Below are positions 42,179-46,243 of a stretch of DNA of 46,243 nt, in pieces. Positions within the stretch are counted from its first letter, which is position 1; each line of letters begins with the position of its first letter. The position numbers were made by a program, and so were the translations under genes. The notes under the pieces were generated by a model. The model had not been told where the DNA came from. It was given only the letters and a program-made list of their open reading frames with translations, and did not search any database. The DNA comes from Lachnospiraceae bacterium (GTDB lineage Bacteria; Bacillota; Clostridia; Lachnospirales; Lachnospiraceae), in NCBI GenBank assembly GCA_009779895.1, contig WRBB01000021.1:1-46243 (forward strand). Direction: 5' to 3'.

Positions 42179-43581
42179 ACTTGACCTCCATATACTTTAA
42201 TTTCAAATGAATTTCTTACACAAGCTCTTGCCTCTTGCAAATTTTTAAACATTCCATCATATAGCATTTGCACCAACAGATTACCAATGGCAGTGGCCTC
42301 TGTGGGACCGGCACAAACGGTTCGACCAGTATATTTTGCTGTTAATTCATTCAGATAACTTGCATTTGCACCACCACCAACCACATAAATGGTATCGTAT
42401 TTTTTTCCGGTAAGTACTTCAATTTGATGGATGGTATCTGCATAGCACTTTGCTAAACTATTATAGATTACCGCAGCAATTTCACCTACGCTGTTCGGAA
42501 TTTGCTGATTGGTATTGCGACAATAAACTTGCACCGCAGCAATCATACTCTCGGGAGCAAGAAACATGTCATCATTACAATCTACAAGGGAAGAAATAGT
42601 TTCCTTAGAAGCCTGTTCACAAATTTCTGCAAAAGATAAATGTTCACGAAACTCTTTTTTTACCGATTGAATCATCCATAATCCCATAATGTTTTTCAGA
42701 TAACGATAACGGTAGTCATAACCTCCTTCATTGGTAAAATTCGCTTTCATACTGTCCAAACCAACATCCGGATGGATTCGCTCAACCCCCATCAATGACC
42801 ATGTTCCGGAACTAATGTAAATTGCATTGTCATCATTGGTTGGAACGGCTAAAACCGCTGAAGCCGTATCATGGGTAGCAGCTAAAACAACTTGACAATC
42901 AAAGCCTACTTCCGCTTGTATGTCTTGCGTAAAACGCCCCACAATCGTACCGGGCATAGACAAAGGCCGAAATAGACCTTTGGGGTAACCTAATGTTTCA
43001 ATCAGTTCATAATCCCAATCATTGGTATGGATATCAACAAGCTGCGTGGTCGTTGCATTGGTATATTCCATTTTTTTTACACCTGTCAATAAAAAATTGA
43101 AATAATCCGGTATTAGGAGCATATCTTTGGCTTGCTCAAAATACACGGGAGATTTTTCTTTCACAGCCATTAATTGATAAATGGTATTCAGAATCATTTT
43201 TTGAATACCGGTTCGTTGGTACAGCTCGTCCGGCGAAAAATGCGCATAAACCTTTTCATCCATCCCCTTTGTTCTATTATCTCTATAACCTACCGCTTCA
43301 CCAACAATTTGTTCCGTTTCATCCAACAAAACATAATCCACCGCCCAAGTATCAATCCCCATATACGCCGGTATTTTCCCCAATGTATGGCATTTCTTTA
43401 AACCCGTCTTAATTTCCTGAAACAGGGTTACCATATCCCAACAAAGGGTTCCATTTTGTTCAATCATACCATTGTTAAAACGATAGACTTCTTCTAAAAT
43501 AATTTTGCCGTCCCTTATCGTGGCTAATATGTGGCGACCGCTGGATGCACCAATGTCAATGGCTAGATAATATCTACACAT
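42175..43581 (-). CDS. rhaB: Rhamnulokinase
   Basis: This encodes 468 residues of the FGGY kinase family from ATG 43581 behind AAGGAGGG. It phosphorylates L-rhamnulose at O-1. Signatures are YYLAIDIGASSGRHILA at the start, GIDTWAVDYVLLDE, ATHDTASAVLAVP and the nucleotide-binding YVVGGGANASYLNE near the C-terminus. It is the first gene of the rhaBA operon and is transcribed away from the AraC-type gene's terminator. Confidence 0.95.
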   Translation of the reverse strand: MCRYYLAIDIGASSGRHILATIRDGKIILEEVYRFNNGMIEQNGTLCWDMVTLFQEIKTGLKKCHTLGKIPAYMGIDTWAVDYVLLDETEQIVGEAVGYRDNRTKGMDEKVYAHFSPDELYQRTGIQKMILNTIYQLMAVKEKSPVYFEQAKDMLLIPDYFNFLLTGVKKMEYTNATTTQLVDIHTNDWDYELIETLGYPKGLFRPLSMPGTIVGRFTQDIQAEVGFDCQVVLAATHDTASAVLAVPTNDDNAIYISSGTWSLMGVERIHPDVGLDSMKANFTNEGGYDYRYRYLKNIMGLWMIQSVKKEFREHLSFAEICEQASKETISSLVDCNDDMFLAPESMIAAVQVYCRNTNQQIPNSVGEIAAVIYNSLAKCYADTIHQIEVLTGKKYDTIYVVGGGANASYLNELTAKYTGRTVCAGPTEATAIGNLLVQMLYDGMFKNLQEARACVRNSFEIKVYGGQV

Positions 43582-43624
43582 TTGTCCCTCCTTATATCAT
43601 GATGTAGTACATAACCTAGTCTGT

Positions 43625-43653
43625 ATTATAACGATTAATACGCAAATAAAAAA
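43625..43653 (-). promoter_or_regulatory. Putative activator-dependent promoter of rhaBA
   Basis: A perfect -10, TATAAT (43630-43625 on the minus strand), precedes rhaB by about 45 bases. The corresponding -35 position falls in the T run of the preceding terminator and has no consensus hexamer. This fits a promoter that needs an AraC-type activator. Confidence 0.4.
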
Positions 43654-43686
43654 GGACGTCGTTTATAAAAAAATACGTCCTTTTTT
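43648..43686 (-). terminator. Terminator of the AraC-type regulator gene
   Basis: AAAAAAGGACGT (43648-43659) pairs with ACGTCCTTTTTT (43675-43686) around 15 bases, giving a stem flanked by A and T runs on both strands. It lies between the regulator and rhaB. Confidence 0.8.
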
Positions 43687-43717
43687 GCAAGAATCACTTA
43701 TACTTTCATAACCCATT

Positions 43718-44686
43718 TCATAAACTCCCTCCCACCCGATACTCCTTTGGACTCACTCCGTATTTTTCTTTAAACTTCCGATAAAAATAACTTGTATTAT
43801 CATAACCAATCGCTTCAATGATATCCGAAACTGACATCTTACTATTATTTAATAAGTAAGTTGCTTGACCCATCTTTTTTGACTGCTGTAATTCCTTGAA
43901 TGTTTTCCCAATTCGTTTTTTTATTTCTCGGCTCAGCCAATACATATCACAATTCATCAACCCGGCCAATTCTGTTAAACTGCCATCTTTATAATGCCCC
44001 TCTACATAACCTAAAACCGTTCCGATTAGTTCTCTATCAAATTGTTTATTTCCGGTTATCATCTTATCTTGATAATTCAAAAGATGTAATAAAAGCAAAC
44101 CCATTGTAACTTGATTGCTGCTGCGTTTATTCGAAAGATCATAAAAAATGGTCCAAACCATATTTTCTATCAAATTTTGTATCGGCAAAATATCCGCAAC
44201 TTGAAAATATAAATACGGTGTTTGTCCCTCTGAACCACACAACGTTCCTACCAAAAATTCTTTCAAGATATTATCCCCTTCTTCCATCATGGAAAAAGAC
44301 ATGTTGAAAAATTCCGGCAAAATAATAAAATTCACCGCAATGTCATGTTCTCCTGCCGGCAAAATTTCTTGTACCGCATTTTGATTTAAAAATATCAAAT
44401 CACCCTCTCTAAGCATCACTGGATTCCCATCTATCATATGAGTGGTTTGGCCTTGACACATATAGATTACTTCTACGTAATTATGACGATGTTTGGGAAA
44501 ATGGACAAAACGGGTATGAGGGCGAATTTGGATTAATTTTCCTTTTGCTAGAAGCTTTTCGCTATCTACAATCAACTCTTTTTTTTCCGTATACAGACGT
44601 GCATTTATGGATTTGTTCCCTGCCAATATGATTTCTTCCTCCGGCGTTATAACCGATAAGGCCTTTATTAATTCTGCATTCATCAT
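43718..44686 (-). CDS. AraC-family regulator, probable rhamnose activator
   Basis: This encodes 322 residues. The N-terminal cupin sensor domain (about 60-180) includes the PKHRHNYVEVIYMCQGQT stretch. Two C-terminal helix-turn-helix motifs span about 220-318, the second being YDNTSYFYRKFKEKYGVSPK. The start overlaps the HD gene stop by four bases. It lies upstream of rhaBA on the same strand but behind its own terminator, so it probably activates rhaBA in response to rhamnose, like RhaS/RhaR. That target is inferred from position. Confidence 0.88.
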   Translation of the reverse strand: MMNAELIKALSVITPEEEIILAGNKSINARLYTEKKELIVDSEKLLAKGKLIQIRPHTRFVHFPKHRHNYVEVIYMCQGQTTHMIDGNPVMLREGDLIFLNQNAVQEILPAGEHDIAVNFIILPEFFNMSFSMMEEGDNILKEFLVGTLCGSEGQTPYLYFQVADILPIQNLIENMVWTIFYDLSNKRSSNQVTMGLLLLHLLNYQDKMITGNKQFDRELIGTVLGYVEGHYKDGSLTELAGLMNCDMYWLSREIKKRIGKTFKELQQSKKMGQATYLLNNSKMSVSDIIEAIGYDNTSYFYRKFKEKYGVSPKEYRVGGSL

Positions 44687-45246
44687 TGTGTTACCTTTGA
44701 AATTTCTGGAAAGTTCTTGTTTACCAAATCACAATATTCCAAATAGGCATCCTCATGTGCAAAAGCATCCTGCAACGAATCTAACACGCCATGATAATAC
44801 CAACCTATGGTATTTTTATCTTTCATACGAAAACGTTGCCACAATTCCTCACCGCAAACCGGGTAATCCCTATCTATATCACGTATATTAGACAATTTAT
44901 CACCCAAAGCCACCATTTGAACTTCCCTAGGTGCCGTCTTCAAATATTCGATGGTATGGCTTTTTCGCTCATACCACAATTTGCTTTTATCCTCACTCTC
45001 ACAAGCTACAATTCTTGCAACGCGCTCTCCAAATTGTTCTTTTAAAATTTTCTCTGTCACATCCGGACAATCTTCAATGGTATCATGGAGTAAAGCGGCA
45101 CAAACAATATCCTCATCAGAAGTCATAGTTTTGACAATCTCACAAACTTCGAGAGGGTGTACAATATATGGTTTGGCTGTACCTTTTCGTAGTTGCCCCT
45201 CATGGGCTTTGGTCGCAAATGCAACGGCTTTTTCAATCATTCCCAT
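44683..45246 (-). CDS. Small HD-domain hydrolase of the SpoT/MESH1 type
   Basis: This encodes 187 residues. The HD fold is clear: ATKAHEGQLRKGTAKPYIVH, then AALLHDTIEDCPDVTE with the His-Asp pair, and LGDKLSNIRDID. It matches the hydrolase half of RelA/SpoT without synthetase, TGS or ACT domains, as in small alarmone hydrolases that degrade (p)ppGpp. The C-terminal about 60 residues (WYYHGVLDSLQDAF) are helical. It is the first gene of a two-gene operon with the AraC regulator, a pairing I cannot explain by function. Confidence 0.85.
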   Translation of the reverse strand: MGMIEKAVAFATKAHEGQLRKGTAKPYIVHPLEVCEIVKTMTSDEDIVCAALLHDTIEDCPDVTEKILKEQFGERVARIVACESEDKSKLWYERKSHTIEYLKTAPREVQMVALGDKLSNIRDIDRDYPVCGEELWQRFRMKDKNTIGWYYHGVLDSLQDAFAHEDAYLEYCDLVNKNFPEISKVTQ

Positions 45247-45341
45247 TCTCCTCTTTGGTCATTTACTTTTCTATCCCGCATTTATGTGCTATACTTTGAT
45301 GGATTCACACACCAAATGTATACAAATATAGAGGTAGTCCT

Positions 45342-46070
45342 ATGAAATCAAAAACAATTTTAATCACCGGTGCTTCCCGTGGCATCGGAAGAGCTTGTGC
45401 GCTTACCTTTGCAAAAGCCGGTTATCAAGTGTTTATCAATTGCAAAACCCGCATAGACGAATTAGAACTAGTCAAAAAACAAATCTGTGAAATCGGCAGT
45501 AATTGTATCACCGTAACCGGGGATGTAAGCAACCCGGCGCAAGTAAAAAAAATATTTTCGCAAATCGAGACACACTGCGATGGCTTAGATGTTTTAATTA
45601 ACAATGCCGGTATCTCTCATATCGGTTTATTCCATGGCATGAGCGATGAACAATGGCAAGATGTTTTAAATACGAATCTTTCCTCCGCTTTTTATTGCGC
45701 ACGATCAGCCATTCCCTATATGCTCCAACAAAAACAAGGCAAAATCATTCATATCTCTTCTATCTGGGGAAATGTAGGTGCTTCCTGTGAAGTCGCTTAT
45801 TCTGCTTCCAAAGCCGGCTTAAACGGACTAACCAAAGCACTGGCAAAAGAATTGGCACCAAGCAATATCCAAGTCAATGCCATTGGCTGTGGTATCATTG
45901 AAACTAGTATGAATCAATGTTTTTCCACCGAAGAAACAAAGACCATGCTTACAGAAATTCCTGCCGGACGTTTTGGAAAGCCGGAGGAAGTTGCTTTGTT
46001 GGCTTTGGATTTAGCTGAAAAACATAATTATTTGACCGGGCAGATTATTGGTTTGGATGGTGGATACTAA
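45342..46070 (+). CDS. SDR-family reductase, FabG-like (possibly YmfI)
   Basis: This encodes 242 residues of a classical short-chain dehydrogenase. The NADP-binding motif is TGASRGIGRAC, the NAG motif is LINNAGISHIG, and the catalytic residues are Ser in IHISSIWGN and the YSASK Tyr and Lys. The segment ISSIWGNVGASCEVAYSASK together with LTKALAKELAPSNIQVNAIG is close to my recollection of the EF-P 5-aminopentanone reductase YmfI of Firmicutes, so translation-factor modification is an alternative to fatty-acid synthesis. No fatty-acid genes are adjacent. A promoter with TGCTATACT lies at about 45288-45296. Confidence 0.85.
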   Translation: MKSKTILITGASRGIGRACALTFAKAGYQVFINCKTRIDELELVKKQICEIGSNCITVTGDVSNPAQVKKIFSQIETHCDGLDVLINNAGISHIGLFHGMSDEQWQDVLNTNLSSAFYCARSAIPYMLQQKQGKIIHISSIWGNVGASCEVAYSASKAGLNGLTKALAKELAPSNIQVNAIGCGIIETSMNQCFSTEETKTMLTEIPAGRFGKPEEVALLALDLAEKHNYLTGQIIGLDGGY

Positions 46071-46072
46071 CT

Positions 46073-46243
46073 TCTTAATGACGTTCTTTTTGCTAAGCTC
46101 GAAAATACCTCGCCAAGCAAAAAAGAACAGCTTCCGTCGGGTTCGTGAAACACCTCACCTCGACTATCTTAATGATGTTCTTTTTGCTAAGCTCGAAAAT
46201 ACCTCACCAAGCAGAAAAGAACAACTTCCGTCGGGTTCGTGAA
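46073..46243 (+). repeat. 94-bp tandem repeat with an internal hairpin (two copies, cut by the window end)
   Basis: Copies at 46073-46149 and 46167-46243 match at 73 of 77 positions, separated by a 17-base linker (period 94). Each contains GTTCTTTTTGCT and a complementary AGCAAAAAAGAAC-type arm about 20 bases later, forming a 12-bp stem with one bulged base, then CTTCCGTCGGGTTCGTGAA. The substitution inside the second copy's arm falls on the bulged base, so the stem is preserved. It begins two bases after the SDR stop codon. The function is unknown and the total number of copies cannot be seen. Confidence 0.85.

Noticed and set aside
46048-46242. A 64-codon rightward frame overlapping the end of the SDR gene.
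   Set aside because: It reads through the hairpin repeats, overlaps the SDR gene and has no ribosome site.
46073-46243. A CRISPR array.
   Set aside because: The repeat unit is 77 bp with a short constant-size linker, only two copies are seen and no cas gene is nearby.

Overview
The window looks like the chromosome of an anaerobic, low-GC Firmicute of class Clostridia (Lachnospiraceae-like). The support is strong AAAGGAGG-type ribosome sites, ATGA-coupled operons, and the gene set: BKACE/CoA-transferase fermentation genes, a SipW-type exported protein operon, and many ABC and glycosidase genes. No taxonomic search was possible, so this is inference.

Region 1 (1 to about 4485) is the right end of an integrated prophage or prophage-like element. 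A leftward early operon (Cro-like HTH protein, small HTH and membrane proteins) faces a rightward CI/LexA-like repressor, a small membrane protein, a decayed gene, a candidate small RNA and a tyrosine integrase. The integrase is followed by a tRNA- or tmRNA-like 3' end with its own terminator, which I read as the right attachment site. Two promoters facing opposite ways each carry a TTTCGAAA palindrome in the spacer. Two genes here carry three apparent single-A losses. Past the att site lie a hicA toxin remnant with an intact hicB, then eno.

Region 2 (6.5-13.2 kb) is a surface-protein operon. It holds a LytTR regulator whose phospho-acceptor Asp is replaced by Glu, a SipW-like signal peptidase with cationic tails, and three exported proteins sharing a SipW-type signal peptide. 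One is a DUF6273 protein, one is a mini-protein that looks like a deletion derivative of such a gene, and one is a large SpaA/Cna-B repeat protein with an unusual sorting signal.

Region 3 (13.2-23.3 kb) handles mannose-type glycans: a GH2 glycosidase, a CUT1 sugar ABC transporter, an ArsR-type regulator divergent from it, D-lyxose/mannose isomerase and a GH38 alpha-mannosidase.

Region 4 (23.3-39.5 kb) is a long leftward catabolic cluster: Gfo/Idh dehydrogenase, IolD-like ThDP enzyme, CUT2 ABC transporter, then after an internal terminator a fused CoA-transferase, BKACE, cupin, two-subunit CoA-transferase, second Gfo/Idh enzyme, GPH transporter, RpiB-like isomerase and IclR regulator. I infer an inositol-like (cyclitol or keto-sugar) pathway ending in a beta-keto acid cleaved by BKACE. 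This is the most likely undescribed system here. It is divergent from a glycerate kinase across a shared regulatory region.

Region 5 (40.9-46.2 kb) holds rhaA, rhaB, an AraC-type regulator, a small alarmone-hydrolase-like HD protein and an SDR reductase (possibly the EF-P modification enzyme YmfI), then the start of a 94-bp hairpin-containing tandem repeat that runs off the window.
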